A stretch of DNA of 64,000 nucleotides, taken from contig NZ_JABAID010000006.1 in the NCBI RefSeq assembly GCF_012641335.1, positions 172,994 through 236,993 of the forward strand. The letters run 5' to 3'. The translations under genes and the position numbers were made by a program. This document shows, one piece after another, positions 27,328 to 36,109 of the stretch (position 1 is the first letter of the stretch; every line of letters begins with the position of its first letter). The notes below the pieces were generated by a model. It was not told where the DNA came from and ran no database searches. It saw nothing but the letters and a program-made list of their open reading frames with translations. The DNA comes from Novosphingobium sp. ERN07 (GTDB lineage: Bacteria > Pseudomonadota > Alphaproteobacteria > Sphingomonadales > Sphingomonadaceae).

Positions 27328-27438
27328 TTATTTCTCCGCCTCTCCCGCATCGCCCATGCGGAATTCGTTCCACATGCCGTTGATGATCCCGAACGCCACG
27401 GCAAGGCCAAGGCCGAGAACCCAGGTGAAATACCACAT
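27328..27438 (-). CDS. cydX: Cytochrome bd oxidase small subunit CydX (YbgT)
   Basis: 36 residues, 12 nt after cydB. The start MWYFTWVLGLGLAVAFGIIN is one membrane helix that closely matches the conserved CydX/YbgT sequence, followed by an acidic tail. CydX stabilises the haem groups in the CydAB complex in the inner membrane. A ribosome site (GAGGAGC) lies before the ATG. Its stop is 18 bp from the convergent hemerythrin stop, with a 7-bp GC hairpin (27319-27340) between them that may help termination. Confidence 0.92.
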   Translation of the reverse strand: MWYFTWVLGLGLAVAFGIINGMWNEFRMGDAGEAEK

Positions 27439-27450
27439 TGGTCTTGCTCC

Positions 27451-28599
27451 TCAGTAGAAGTCGGGGCTGGTCTGGATTTCGCGCATGGTCAGCCGCCCAA
27501 ACAGCACTTTGATCGCCCACGCGGTATAGGCCAGCACGATCGGCAGCATCACCACGGTTACCAGCAGCATGATCCACAGTGTCAGGTGGCTCGACGATGC
27601 GTTCCACACGGTCAGGCTCGATCCCGGATCGATGGAACTGGGCAGGATGAACGGGAACATCGATAGGCCCACGGTCGCGATGATCCCCACAGTCGCCAGC
27701 GCGGAACCGCCGAAGTTCAGCAGGTGATTGCGGCCACGGATGCCGACCAGCGCCAGAATCGGCCCCACCAGCCCCATCAACGGGGCAAACAGGGTCCACG
27801 GCTGCGCGGCATAGTTGGTCAGCCATGCCCCGGATGCGGCAACGGCGTGGGCATAATGCGGGTTCGAAGGCCCCGCGGTATCGACCACGCTGCCCAACCG
27901 GAAGCCCATGCCGGCTTGCGCTACCGCCACGCCGCCCAGTGCGAACAGCAGCAGCGCGACCATTGCCGCCATGCTGCCGATCTTGCGCGCCCGCTCCAGC
28001 ACCGGCCCATCCTCGATCTTCATCGCGAGCCAGCCCGCGCCATGCAGCACCAGCATCGCCACCGACAGCAGCCCGCTCAGCAGCGCAAAGGGCGTGAACA
28101 GGCCCAGCAGCGTGCCTTCGTAGAAGCTGCGCAGATTGTCATCGAGCCGGAACGGCACGCCAAGCAGCACGTTGCCCACCGCCACGCCGAACACCAGCGC
28201 GGGGACAAGGCCGGATACGAACAGCGCCATGTCCCACCGGCTCCGCCATGCGGCGTCGGAATGCTTTGAGCGATACTTGAACGCCACGGGCCGCAGGATC
28301 AGGGCAGCCAGCACCAGAAACATCGCGATGTAAAAGCCTGAAAAACTCACCGCATAGACAAACGGCCACGCTGCAAAGATCGCTCCGCCGCCAAGGATCA
28401 GCCACACCTGATGGCCTTCCCAATGCGCTGCCACCGAATTGATCACCAGCCGCCGCTCGGCATCGTCTTTCGCCACAAAGGGCAGGAGCGTGGCCACGCC
28501 AAGGTCATAGCCATCGGTCAGCGCAAAGCCGATCAGCAGCACGCCCATCAGCGCCCACCAGATCACCCGCAGCGTTTCATAATCGAGAGGAATAGCCAT
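27451..28599 (-). CDS. cydB: Cytochrome d ubiquinol oxidase subunit II
   Basis: 382 residues with about eight to nine membrane helices. The start MAIPLDYETLRVIWWALMG and GFALTDGYDLGVATLLPF are diagnostic for CydB, as is EGHQVWLILGGGAIFAAWP. With CydA it forms the quinol-oxidising, oxygen-reducing bd complex, used at low oxygen or under sulfide, NO or peroxide stress. It lies 12 nt after cydA on the same strand. Confidence 0.97.
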   Translation of the reverse strand: MAIPLDYETLRVIWWALMGVLLIGFALTDGYDLGVATLLPFVAKDDAERRLVINSVAAHWEGHQVWLILGGGAIFAAWPFVYAVSFSGFYIAMFLVLAALILRPVAFKYRSKHSDAAWRSRWDMALFVSGLVPALVFGVAVGNVLLGVPFRLDDNLRSFYEGTLLGLFTPFALLSGLLSVAMLVLHGAGWLAMKIEDGPVLERARKIGSMAAMVALLLFALGGVAVAQAGMGFRLGSVVDTAGPSNPHYAHAVAASGAWLTNYAAQPWTLFAPLMGLVGPILALVGIRGRNHLLNFGGSALATVGIIATVGLSMFPFILPSSIDPGSSLTVWNASSSHLTLWIMLLVTVVMLPIVLAYTAWAIKVLFGRLTMREIQTSPDFY

Positions 28600-28611
28600 C
28601 GTCCTCGCTCC

Positions 28612-30186
28612 TTATTCTGCGGGGAGCGGCGCAAAGCCGCCGCCGAAGGACGTTTCGTGTTCGGGTTCAGGCGCATGTTCCACCGGTCCCTTGCGGATCG
28701 ATGAAAGCATCAGCCGCACCTCGATCACGGCCAGCACCGAATATAGCGCGGTGAACCCCGCAATGGTTGCCCACACTTGCCCCACGGTCAGCGACGATGC
28801 GCCAAGGAACGTCGGCAGCACGCCTTCCACCGCCCAGGGTTGGCGACCGATTTCCGCCAGCAGCCACCCGAATTCGATGGCCACCCACGGCAGCGGGATC
28901 ATCGCCACCGCCACTTTCAGGAACCAGCGCTTTTCGAAATGGCAGGTGGACGAACAATAGAACGCCAGCGCGAAGAAGCCGATGAACGCGAATCCCAGCC
29001 CCGCCATCAAACGGAACAGCCAGAACATCACTGGCACGTTGGGGATCGTATCGCGCGCCGCCTGCACTATCTGCGCGTCGTTCGCCTTGCGCGGATCATC
29101 GATGTGGCGCTTCAGCAGCATGGCATAGCCCAGATGCGCCTTGTTGCGTTCGAACGCCTCGCGCGCGGCCATGTCGGTCCGATTGGCTTTCAGCTTTTCC
29201 AGCGCGTCATAGGCCAGAATGCCTGCGCGAATGCGTTCGTCCGCTTTCAGCACGAGATCGTTGATGCCCATCACTTCGCCCGAAAGGCTGCGGGTGGATA
29301 TCAGCCCCAGTACATAGGGGATCTTCACTTCATAGGCGGTCGTTTCGGTCTCAAGATTGGGAATGCCGAAGATCGAAAGGCCCGCAGGCGCAGGCTCGGT
29401 GTGCCACATCGCCTCAATCGCGGCGAGTTTCATCTTCTGGTTGTCGGTCAGGGCATAGCCCGATTCATCGCCCAGCACGACGACCGAAAGGCTCGACGCC
29501 AGCCCAAAAGCCGATGCCACCATCATCGATCGCTTGGCAAAGCCCACCCACTTGCCCTTCAGCAGATACCACGCCGAAACGCCCAGCACGAAGACCGAGG
29601 CGCAGACATAGCCCGCGCTGACAGTGTGAACGAACTTGGCCTGCGCCACTGGATTGAACAGCACGGCTGAAAAATCGGTCACTTCCATGCGCATCGTATC
29701 GGGATTGAAGCTGGCCCCGGCGGGGTTCTGCATCCATCCGTTGGCGACCAGAATCCACAGCGCCGAAAGGTTGCTGCCCAGCGCCACGCAGAACGTGACC
29801 GCAAGGTGCCCTACGCGCGAAAGCCGGTCCCAGCCGAAGAACATCAGCCCTACCATCGTCGCTTCAAGGAAGAAGGCCATCAGCCCCTCGATGGCCAGCG
29901 GCGCGCCAAAAATGTCGCCCACATAGTGCGAGTAATAGGACCAGTTGGTCCCGAACTCGAACTCCATCGTCAGGCCGGTTGCCACGCCCAGCACGAAGTT
30001 GATGCCAAAGAGCTTGCCCCAGAACCGCGTGATCTGCCGCCAGATCGGGCGGCCCGTCATCACATAGACGCTTTCCATGATGACGAGGAGAAACGAAAGT
30101 CCAAGCGTTAAAGGCACGAACAGGAAGTGGTACATCGCGGTCAGCGCAAACTGAAACCGCGAAAGCTCGACAACAGCCATGTCCAT
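28612..30186 (-). CDS. cydA: Cytochrome d ubiquinol oxidase subunit I
   Basis: 524 residues, close to the 522 of E. coli CydA, so it is of the long Q-loop type. His20 in LTAMYHFLFVPLTLGL corresponds to the b595/d haem ligand. FGKLFGINFVLGVATG-type and EATMVGLMFFGWDRL motifs follow, and GESGYAL-like GDESGYALTDNQKMKLAAIE is the quinol-side segment. ATG 30186 (or 30180) is supported by the conserved N-terminus and an AAAGGGG ribosome site. Upstream in-frame ATGs run into the divergent cydD gene. A 153-bp region separates it from cydD and must hold both promoters; no clear FNR site was found in it. Confidence 0.97.
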   Translation of the reverse strand: MDMAVVELSRFQFALTAMYHFLFVPLTLGLSFLLVIMESVYVMTGRPIWRQITRFWGKLFGINFVLGVATGLTMEFEFGTNWSYYSHYVGDIFGAPLAIEGLMAFFLEATMVGLMFFGWDRLSRVGHLAVTFCVALGSNLSALWILVANGWMQNPAGASFNPDTMRMEVTDFSAVLFNPVAQAKFVHTVSAGYVCASVFVLGVSAWYLLKGKWVGFAKRSMMVASAFGLASSLSVVVLGDESGYALTDNQKMKLAAIEAMWHTEPAPAGLSIFGIPNLETETTAYEVKIPYVLGLISTRSLSGEVMGINDLVLKADERIRAGILAYDALEKLKANRTDMAAREAFERNKAHLGYAMLLKRHIDDPRKANDAQIVQAARDTIPNVPVMFWLFRLMAGLGFAFIGFFALAFYCSSTCHFEKRWFLKVAVAMIPLPWVAIEFGWLLAEIGRQPWAVEGVLPTFLGASSLTVGQVWATIAGFTALYSVLAVIEVRLMLSSIRKGPVEHAPEPEHETSFGGGFAPLPAE

Positions 30187-30339
30187 CACGAAGGCCCCTT
30201 TGGATCGTGAAGCGTGAAATGCGCGCGCCCGAAAGGCCCGAATCGATAAGGCCTGTCGTTTATCCGAATTGTTAATATGAGGATATGGTAATATTTCCTT
30301 GCGGTCAACCTGCATGGCACGCCATAAGCCCGCAGAGAT

Positions 30340-31950
30340 ATGACAGATTCCCCGTCCGCTTTCCTGAAAATCAAATCGCATCAATTGCGTAGCGCATCGT
30401 TGTGGTGGAGCGCCGATGGGCTTGGCGCGGCGCTATTCGCAGGTGCGCTGGCCTTTTGGCTGGGCAGCGCAATTGCGGGCCGCACGCCGTTAGCAGGCGC
30501 GCTGGCGCTTGGTGCACTAGCATTCAGCGGGGCGTTTCGCGGGTTTGCGCAGGCACGCGGCGCGGTGCAGGGGCAGATCGCAGCCACTGCCGCCAAGCAA
30601 GCCCTGCGGGCGCGTCTGTTCGCCGCGTTCCTGCCCACGGGCTTTCGCCGTGGGCGCCTGCCGGGCGAGGATATGCGCACTGCGATTGACGATGTGGAAA
30701 CGCTCGATGGCTATATCGGGCGGTTCGCGCCGCTCCGCAAGGCGGCGGTTCTTTCTCCGCTCGCTTGCGCTGCACTGGCGGCGTTCGGAAGCTGGGTCGC
30801 CGCTACGATCATGCTGGCAACACTCGTGCCTTTCGCGCTCGGCATGATGCTGGCAGGCACCGCCGCGCGGGTTGAGGCAGAGCGACAGCATCTTGCGCTT
30901 TCACGCATGACTGGTCTCTTTGTGGATCGCGCACGCACGTTGCCCACCATCGTCAGCTTCGGCGCAGAAAATCGCGTCACCCGCCAGATCGCCAGCGCCG
31001 CGCAAGACGTGGCCACGCGCACGCTGCGGGTGCTGCGCATCGCTTTCGTTTCCAGCGCTGTGCTGGAGTTTTTCGCTGCACTGTCGGTCGCACTGGTCGC
31101 GGTCTACTGCGGGTTCTCGCTGCTTGGTATTTTGCCGTTCACGCCGCCTGAAACGCTTGACCTTGCGCGTGCCTTCTTTGTCCTTGCCCTTGCGCCAGAA
31201 TTCTACCTTGGAATGCGCCGCATGGCCGCCGCCTATCATGACAAGCAGCAGGGCGAAGCTGCATTGGCCGCGATGGAACCTGAACTTGCGAAAGCTGAAA
31301 GGCTTGTCGATCAGGCCCGGCCATTCGAAGCTGTGCCGAAGGGCCTTGGGGCGGAAAACCTGCTCGTGCGCTATGACGATGGCTCGACCATTGGCCCGTT
31401 CAGTGCGCAATGGCCGGAAACGGGGCTTCATGCGATTGTCGGCCCCACCGGCGCAGGCAAGTCGTCGCTGCTCCATGCGCTGGTTGGCATGGTCCCGGTG
31501 GTGAGCGGGCGCATGGTCGCAGCCGGGCAGGACATCATGCCCGGCGCGCTCAATCCCCATATCGGCTGGAGCGGGCAGCGCCCATTGCTTCTGCCCGGAA
31601 CGCTTGAAGATAACCTTTTGCTTGGCAACGCTGAAGCCGCCAATTGGCGCGACCTTGCGCAAAAACTGGGCCTTGATGCCCTGCTCGATGCGCGCGGCGG
31701 CGATCTGGTTATCGATCCGGTTGGGGCGGGCCTTTCGGGCGGAGAGCGTCGCCGCATCGGCCTTGCCCGCGCGATCCTGTCGGGCCGTCCGATCCTCCTG
31801 CTCGATGAACCGACCGCCGATCTCGATGCCGCCACTGCACAGCGCGTTGTGGACGTTCTGCACCACATCGCGCACACTCGCCTCGTCATCGTTGCCACGC
31901 ACGATCCGCTATTGCGTGGCGCGGCGCAATCCACATTGGCTTGCCCATGA
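30340..31950 (+). CDS. cydD: ABC transporter CydD (cysteine/glutathione exporter, cytochrome bd assembly)
   Basis: 536 residues: an N-terminal membrane domain of about six helices and a C-terminal ATPase. Walker A is GPTGAGKSS, the signature motif is LSGGERRRIG, and Walker B is LLLDEPTADLD, ending with the H-loop ATHD. CydD pairs with CydC to export thiols to the periplasm, needed for haem insertion into the bd oxidase. Its stop overlaps the cydC ATG by four bases. Confidence 0.93.
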   Translation: MTDSPSAFLKIKSHQLRSASLWWSADGLGAALFAGALAFWLGSAIAGRTPLAGALALGALAFSGAFRGFAQARGAVQGQIAATAAKQALRARLFAAFLPTGFRRGRLPGEDMRTAIDDVETLDGYIGRFAPLRKAAVLSPLACAALAAFGSWVAATIMLATLVPFALGMMLAGTAARVEAERQHLALSRMTGLFVDRARTLPTIVSFGAENRVTRQIASAAQDVATRTLRVLRIAFVSSAVLEFFAALSVALVAVYCGFSLLGILPFTPPETLDLARAFFVLALAPEFYLGMRRMAAAYHDKQQGEAALAAMEPELAKAERLVDQARPFEAVPKGLGAENLLVRYDDGSTIGPFSAQWPETGLHAIVGPTGAGKSSLLHALVGMVPVVSGRMVAAGQDIMPGALNPHIGWSGQRPLLLPGTLEDNLLLGNAEAANWRDLAQKLGLDALLDARGGDLVIDPVGAGLSGGERRRIGLARAILSGRPILLLDEPTADLDAATAQRVVDVLHHIAHTRLVIVATHDPLLRGAAQSTLACP

Positions 31951-33545
31951 AACAGCCTCTCCCCATTGCGCTCATCGCCCAGCGGAAGGCCGGCATCGCC
32001 GCCAGCATCGCCGCTGCACTCGCGGCCTTGGCCGGGGTCGGCCTGCTCGCCATATCTGGCTGGTTCCTGACCGGCGCAGCTCTCGCCGGAGCAGGCGGCG
32101 TCGTGGCCGTGCAGGCGTTCAACTACCTGCTGCCCAGCGCAGGCATTCGCGGTCTTGCCATCATGCGCACGCTGGCGCGCTATTTCGAACGGTTGCTGGG
32201 TCATCGCGATGCCTTGCGTGGGCTGGCAGACTTGCGCCCCCGGCTCTTTGCGCGGCTTGCCTCGGCAGATATGGCCGAAATGGCGCAGCGCGGCGGCGGG
32301 GTGGTTGCAGCCCATCTCGGTAGCGATGTGGAAGCATTGGAAGATCTCGCCATTCGCCGCGTGTCCGCCGTGTCCGCTATCACTGGCGCGTTGGCAGGGT
32401 TGGGGGCAGCGCTGCTGGCGGGAGTTGCGCCAGCAGCGATCCTCGGCGCAGGCCTTGCTATCAGCATGATCGCCACGCGCTGGGCCGCCCCGCGCCTGCT
32501 GGCGCAGCCGTGGCGCGATCATGGTGAAGCCTTGGAACGCCTGAAAGGCCTCTATGGCGAATATGCCGGGGCCAGCGTGGAACTCGCGCTGTTCGGCCAG
32601 ACAAGCCGCGTTGCCACATTGCTGGCCGAACAAGCCGCAGCGCTTGACCGGGCGCGGCTGGCCATCGTGCGTGCCGAAGGCCTGCTGCAAACGCTGCAAC
32701 TCACCATCGCCTCGGTCACGGTCGCAGCAATGCTGGGCACCAGCAGCGCAACGCTGCCGCTACAAGCGCTCGCCGCACTGGCGGGCGCTGGCGCGTTCGA
32801 GGCGCTGGGCGGATTGGGCCACTCCTTCCTCCAGCGCGCGCGGGTTGATGCAGCGCTCGCGCGGCTCGAAGCAATTGCACGTCTGCCAGAGCGGCCTAAC
32901 CGTCACGTTTCCTTGCCACCGCAACCTGCAATCACCCTCGGCAGTGGCGCGGATACGCTGAACCTTCCGGCAGGCGGGCGGGTGCGGATCACTGGACCAT
33001 CGGGCAGCGGCAAGACGCGGCTGGCGATGACGCTGGCCGGCTTGCGCCGGGATGCGCCCGAACCTGCGCTGGTCGGTGGCGTGTCCGCTACCAGTCTTGC
33101 CATCGAAGCCTTGCGTCTGATCTTCGCGGTTTCCGCGCAGGATGCCCCGCTGCTCGCCGGAACCGTGGCCGACAACCTGCGCCTTGCCCGGCCTGGCCTG
33201 AGCGAAGCGGAGATGTGGTCGGCGCTCGAAATCGCCTGCCTTGCCGATACGGTGCGGGCCATGCCTGCCGCGCTGGAAACATGGCTCGGCCCTGATGGTG
33301 CGCGCCTGTCCGGCGGTCAGCGCAAACGCCTGTCGCTCGCCCGCGCGCTGCTGGCGCAAAGGCCCTGGCTAGTGCTGGATGAGCCGAGCGAAGGCCTTGA
33401 TCTGCAAACCGAAAAGCGGATGGCGCAAGCCTTGGATACTTGGCTGCGCGATACCGGCACGGGCCTCGTGCTGGTCAACCACCGTCCCGGCCTCGACTGG
33501 CTGGCGCAGCAGGTCTACGCGGTGAACGACACCCAGTTACGATAG
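31947..33545 (+). CDS. cydC: ABC transporter CydC
   Basis: 532 residues: membrane domain with GVGLLAISGWFLTGAALAG (typical CydC start region) and RGLAIMRTLARYFERLLGH, then an ATPase with GPSGSGKTRL, LSGGQRKRLS and VLDEPSEGLD. It forms the heterodimer with CydD. ATG 31947 overlaps the cydD stop. The 3' end overlaps the convergent TauE/SafE gene by 31 bp. Confidence 0.93.
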   Translation: MKQPLPIALIAQRKAGIAASIAAALAALAGVGLLAISGWFLTGAALAGAGGVVAVQAFNYLLPSAGIRGLAIMRTLARYFERLLGHRDALRGLADLRPRLFARLASADMAEMAQRGGGVVAAHLGSDVEALEDLAIRRVSAVSAITGALAGLGAALLAGVAPAAILGAGLAISMIATRWAAPRLLAQPWRDHGEALERLKGLYGEYAGASVELALFGQTSRVATLLAEQAAALDRARLAIVRAEGLLQTLQLTIASVTVAAMLGTSSATLPLQALAALAGAGAFEALGGLGHSFLQRARVDAALARLEAIARLPERPNRHVSLPPQPAITLGSGADTLNLPAGGRVRITGPSGSGKTRLAMTLAGLRRDAPEPALVGGVSATSLAIEALRLIFAVSAQDAPLLAGTVADNLRLARPGLSEAEMWSALEIACLADTVRAMPAALETWLGPDGARLSGGQRKRLSLARALLAQRPWLVLDEPSEGLDLQTEKRMAQALDTWLRDTGTGLVLVNHRPGLDWLAQQVYAVNDTQLR

Positions 33546-34300
33546 AGCATATAGGTGGCCACTACCACGATCAGCCCCGCAAACAGCGTGTTCAGCAATC
33601 CCTTCGCCCCGGCCAACCGCCGCGCCGCCATCGCGCCAAGGATCGACCCAACGATCCCGCCCGCGATGAAGGTTGCGGCCAGTGGCAAGTCCAACAGGCC
33701 CGAGGCGGCATAGTTGGCGGCGGTGGTGAGGCCGAACGTGGCAACGGCGATCAGCGAGGTGCCAATGGCGCGGTAGATCGGCATGGCGGTGGAGGCGACG
33801 AGCGCGGGGACGATGAGGAATCCGCCGCCGATTCCGAAAAAGCCCGAAAGCATTCCAGTGCCCACGCCGAACAGCGCGACCTTCGGCAGGTTCTCACGGT
33901 TGCACTGCACGCCCTCGATTCCCGCACCACCGCGCCCACGATACATCAGTACTGCGACGACGAGCATCAGCAAGGCAAAGAGAAACAACAGTTTTTCGCC
34001 GTCGAATGCCTTACCCAGCGTCGATCCGCCCAGCGCCCCCATCACGCCCGCCAGCGCGAACGATCCGCCACAGCGCCAGTTCACGTTCCGAGGCCGCGCG
34101 TGGTTGAAAAGTCCGGCCAGCGCATTGGCCGCAACCGCCAGCGCGCTGGTGCCGATGGCGAGGTGGGGGCTTTCGACGCCGACGACATAGACCATCAGGG
34201 GCACCGCAAGGATCGAACCTCCACCGCCGACAAGGCCCAAAGTGAAGCCGATCAGAACCCCGCTGAAAGCCCCAAGCAAATACTGGATTTCGCTGTACAT
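33515..34300 (-). CDS. TauE/SafE family sulfite/sulfur-compound exporter
   Basis: 261 residues with eight or so membrane helices arranged as two repeats: LGLVGGGGSILAVPLMVYV near the N-terminus and SGFFGIGGGFLIVPALV in the middle, the twin glycine-rich motifs of the family. It probably exports sulfite or thiosulfate formed by the adjacent persulfide dioxygenase. It lies 62 nt after the MBL gene. The tail overlaps cydC by 31 bp on the opposite strand. Confidence 0.92.
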   Translation of the reverse strand: MYSEIQYLLGAFSGVLIGFTLGLVGGGGSILAVPLMVYVVGVESPHLAIGTSALAVAANALAGLFNHARPRNVNWRCGGSFALAGVMGALGGSTLGKAFDGEKLLFLFALLMLVVAVLMYRGRGGAGIEGVQCNRENLPKVALFGVGTGMLSGFFGIGGGFLIVPALVASTAMPIYRAIGTSLIAVATFGLTTAANYAASGLLDLPLAATFIAGGIVGSILGAMAARRLAGAKGLLNTLFAGLIVVVATYMLYRNWVSFTA

Positions 34301-34330
34301 TTTGCGGGCCTTCGGTGGTGTTTAGTGGCG

Positions 34331-34360
34331 CGTAGGTGCAGCTAGTTGCATCTAGGTGCA
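34331..34360. repeat. Three tandem 10-bp repeats (NNTAGKTGCA)
   Basis: CGTAGGTGCA, GCTAGTTGCA and TCTAGGTGCA follow each other without gaps. They lie in the 62-bp gap between the MBL stop and the TauE start. A 10-bp period places each copy on the same face of the helix. No known site is recognised. Confidence 0.6.
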
Positions 34361-34362
34361 CT

Positions 34363-35286
34363 TCAGAAAGCGTTGATCGGAAGCTTCAGATAGCGACTGC
34401 CGTTGTCCTCGGGTTCGGGCAGGTGCCCAGCCCGAATGTTGATCTGGATCGACGGCAGGATGAGGCGCGGCATACCCAAAGTCTTGTCGCGCGCCTCGCG
34501 CATCGTCACAAAATCGTCCTCTGAAACGTCGCCATGCACATGGACATTGCCGGTGCGTTCAGCGCCGATGGTGGTTTTCCACACAAAGGTATCGCGGTTC
34601 GGTGCCTTGTAATCGTGGCAGAGGAACACCCGCGTTTCATCGGGCAACTGCATCAGGCGGCGTATCGACCGGAACAGCGTGCGGGCATCGCCGCCGGGAA
34701 AGTCGGCCCGCGCGGTGCCATAGTCCGGCATGAACAGTGTATCGCCCACAAACACTGCATCGCCAATGACATAGGCCATGCAGGCAGGCGTATGGCCGGG
34801 CACATGCAGTGCCACCGCGGGGATGCTGCCCAGCGCGAAAGATTCTCCGTCCTGCATCAGTCGGTCGAACTGCGAACCATCGCGCGCGAAACTTTCCGGC
34901 TCGTTGAAGATGGTGCCGAACACGCCCTGTACGGTCAGAATATCGCGCCCGATCACGATCCTGCCGCCCAGATGCTCCTGCAAATAGGGCGCGTCGGACA
35001 GGTGATCGGCATGGGCGTGCGTTTCGAGCAGCCAGTCGACGGTCAAACCCTCGGCACGGACATAGGCGATGACGGCATCCGTCGAAGCGTGGGTGATGCG
35101 GCCCGATGGCTGATCGAAATCCGCAACGGAATCAATGATCGCCGCGCGCTTTGTCGCCGGATCGTGGACCACGTGGGTTGCGGTGAAGGTCGGCTCGTTA
35201 AAGAAGGTGCGGATGATCGGGGCGGTGCCGCCCGCCACAGTTTCCGTTACTTGCGCTATGGCTTGCCGGAGTGCGGTGTCACTCAT
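34363..35286 (-). CDS. MBL-fold persulfide dioxygenase-like protein (Blh/ETHE1-related)
   Basis: 307 residues. The metal motif is THAHADH (His90, His92, Asp94, His95), with His165 in HVPGHTPAC, Asp182 in FVGDTLF and a final histidine in FLCHDY. The spacing of THAHADH with DYGTARADFPGG is typical of the iron-dependent sulfur dioxygenase branch (ETHE1, Blh) rather than glyoxalase II. It likely oxidises glutathione persulfide to sulfite. The rhodanese domain fused to Blh in some bacteria is here a separate gene at 35686. Confidence 0.88.
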   Translation of the reverse strand: MSDTALRQAIAQVTETVAGGTAPIIRTFFNEPTFTATHVVHDPATKRAAIIDSVADFDQPSGRITHASTDAVIAYVRAEGLTVDWLLETHAHADHLSDAPYLQEHLGGRIVIGRDILTVQGVFGTIFNEPESFARDGSQFDRLMQDGESFALGSIPAVALHVPGHTPACMAYVIGDAVFVGDTLFMPDYGTARADFPGGDARTLFRSIRRLMQLPDETRVFLCHDYKAPNRDTFVWKTTIGAERTGNVHVHGDVSEDDFVTMREARDKTLGMPRLILPSIQINIRAGHLPEPEDNGSRYLKLPINAF

Positions 35287-35322
35287 TGGTCGCTGGCCCT
35301 TTCAGCAGACGGAAGGTTGGCG

Positions 35323-35526
35323 TTATTTGAAGACATTGCCGGTGCGCACACCGAGCTTCTTGAAGGCCATTGCCGCCGGGCAGAAGCCGGTGAAGCCAGC
35401 GACGAGCAGGCTGAGGCCCGCAAAGGCAGTGACCCAGAGGAAGCCGGAGTTGACCCAATGGGCCAGTGCAACGCTGGCCAGCACGACCAGTCCGGCAAAG
35501 CGGAATACGGCGGTTTCTACGGTCAT
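35323..35526 (-). CDS. DUF2892 (YgaP-type) membrane protein
   Basis: 67 residues with two membrane helices: about 6-24 and 28-50, the latter ending GFTGFCPAAMAFKKLG, the conserved DUF2892 motif with a cysteine. Related segments form the membrane anchor of YgaP sulfurtransferase. The ATG at 35526 follows an AGGAG site; longer in-frame starts overlap the rhodanese gene. It is the first gene of the minus-strand sulfide operon. Confidence 0.88.
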   Translation of the reverse strand: MTVETAVFRFAGLVVLASVALAHWVNSGFLWVTAFAGLSLLVAGFTGFCPAAMAFKKLGVRTGNVFK

Positions 35527-35582
35527 TCCATTTCTCTCCTGCCTGCCGCGAAGAATCGCCGCGTCATGAATTCTGATTGACG

Positions 35583-35604
35583 AATATAATAGAAATATGA
35601 TATT
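35583..35604. promoter_or_regulatory. Probable BigR/SqrR-type operator
   Basis: AATATAATA-GAAA-TATGATATT is a 22-bp inverted repeat with 8 of 9 arm positions matching, in an AT-rich patch of an otherwise GC-rich region. It lies between the divergent DUF2892 and rhodanese genes. BigR-type ArsR regulators bind AT-rich palindromes of this kind, and such a regulator is encoded at 36110. Confidence 0.65.
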
Positions 35605-35685
35605 AGAAAGCCATAATGTTATGAGCCCTGCTTTTCGTCTGTCAATCAGGGCAGGCCGAGGGCAAATGGAAGAAAGGTCGATCGG

Positions 35686-36030
35686 ATGATGTTTGGCTTT
35701 GGCAGAAGCAGCACTCCCAAACACAACGAAGTGACCGCGCAGGAACTTCATGAATTGGTGGAGGCCGGGCGGGCGCTTGTGGTGGACGTGCGCGAGGTCA
35801 ACGAATTTGCCGAAGGGCATATTCCCGGTGCGGTGAATATGCCGCTTTCAGGATTCCAGCCTTCGCAACTTCCCGATGCTGGCGGAAAAACGCTTGTCCT
35901 GAACTGTTTGGGCGGCAAGCGGTCGGGCATGGCGCTGGACAAGTGCAGTACGGCGCAGACTGTGGTCGATACCCATCTCGCTGGCGGCTTTAACGCATGG
36001 CAGTCGGCCGGTTTACCTGTCGAGCGTTGA
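35686..36030 (+). CDS. Rhodanese-domain sulfurtransferase
   Basis: 114 residues, single rhodanese domain. VVDVREVNEFAEGHIPGAVNMPL is the CH2A-like motif area and the persulfide-bearing cysteine is Cys74 in LNCLGGKRSGMA. It probably passes sulfane sulfur to or from glutathione, feeding the persulfide dioxygenase gene on the other strand. Start is ATG 35686 or the next ATG at 35689. The bigR-like gene follows 79 nt later. Confidence 0.9.
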   Translation: MMFGFGRSSTPKHNEVTAQELHELVEAGRALVVDVREVNEFAEGHIPGAVNMPLSGFQPSQLPDAGGKTLVLNCLGGKRSGMALDKCSTAQTVVDTHLAGGFNAWQSAGLPVER

Positions 36031-36109
36031 TTTGGTGGCGGGTTCTCTTCATTCCCGCCGCCAACGTGGTATTGCGGGATGACGACCGTCGTTTTACGGA
36101 GCTTCGACC

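Noticed and set aside
27319..27340. Strong bidirectional terminator between the hemerythrin gene and cydX
   Set aside because: The 7-bp hairpin GGCGGAG/CTCCGCC lacks a T-run on either side, so it is only mentioned under cydX.
30187..30339. FNR box in the cydA-cydD intergenic region
   Set aside because: TTGCGGTCAA and similar stretches do not fit TTGAT-N4-ATCAA; no convincing oxygen-responsive site was found.
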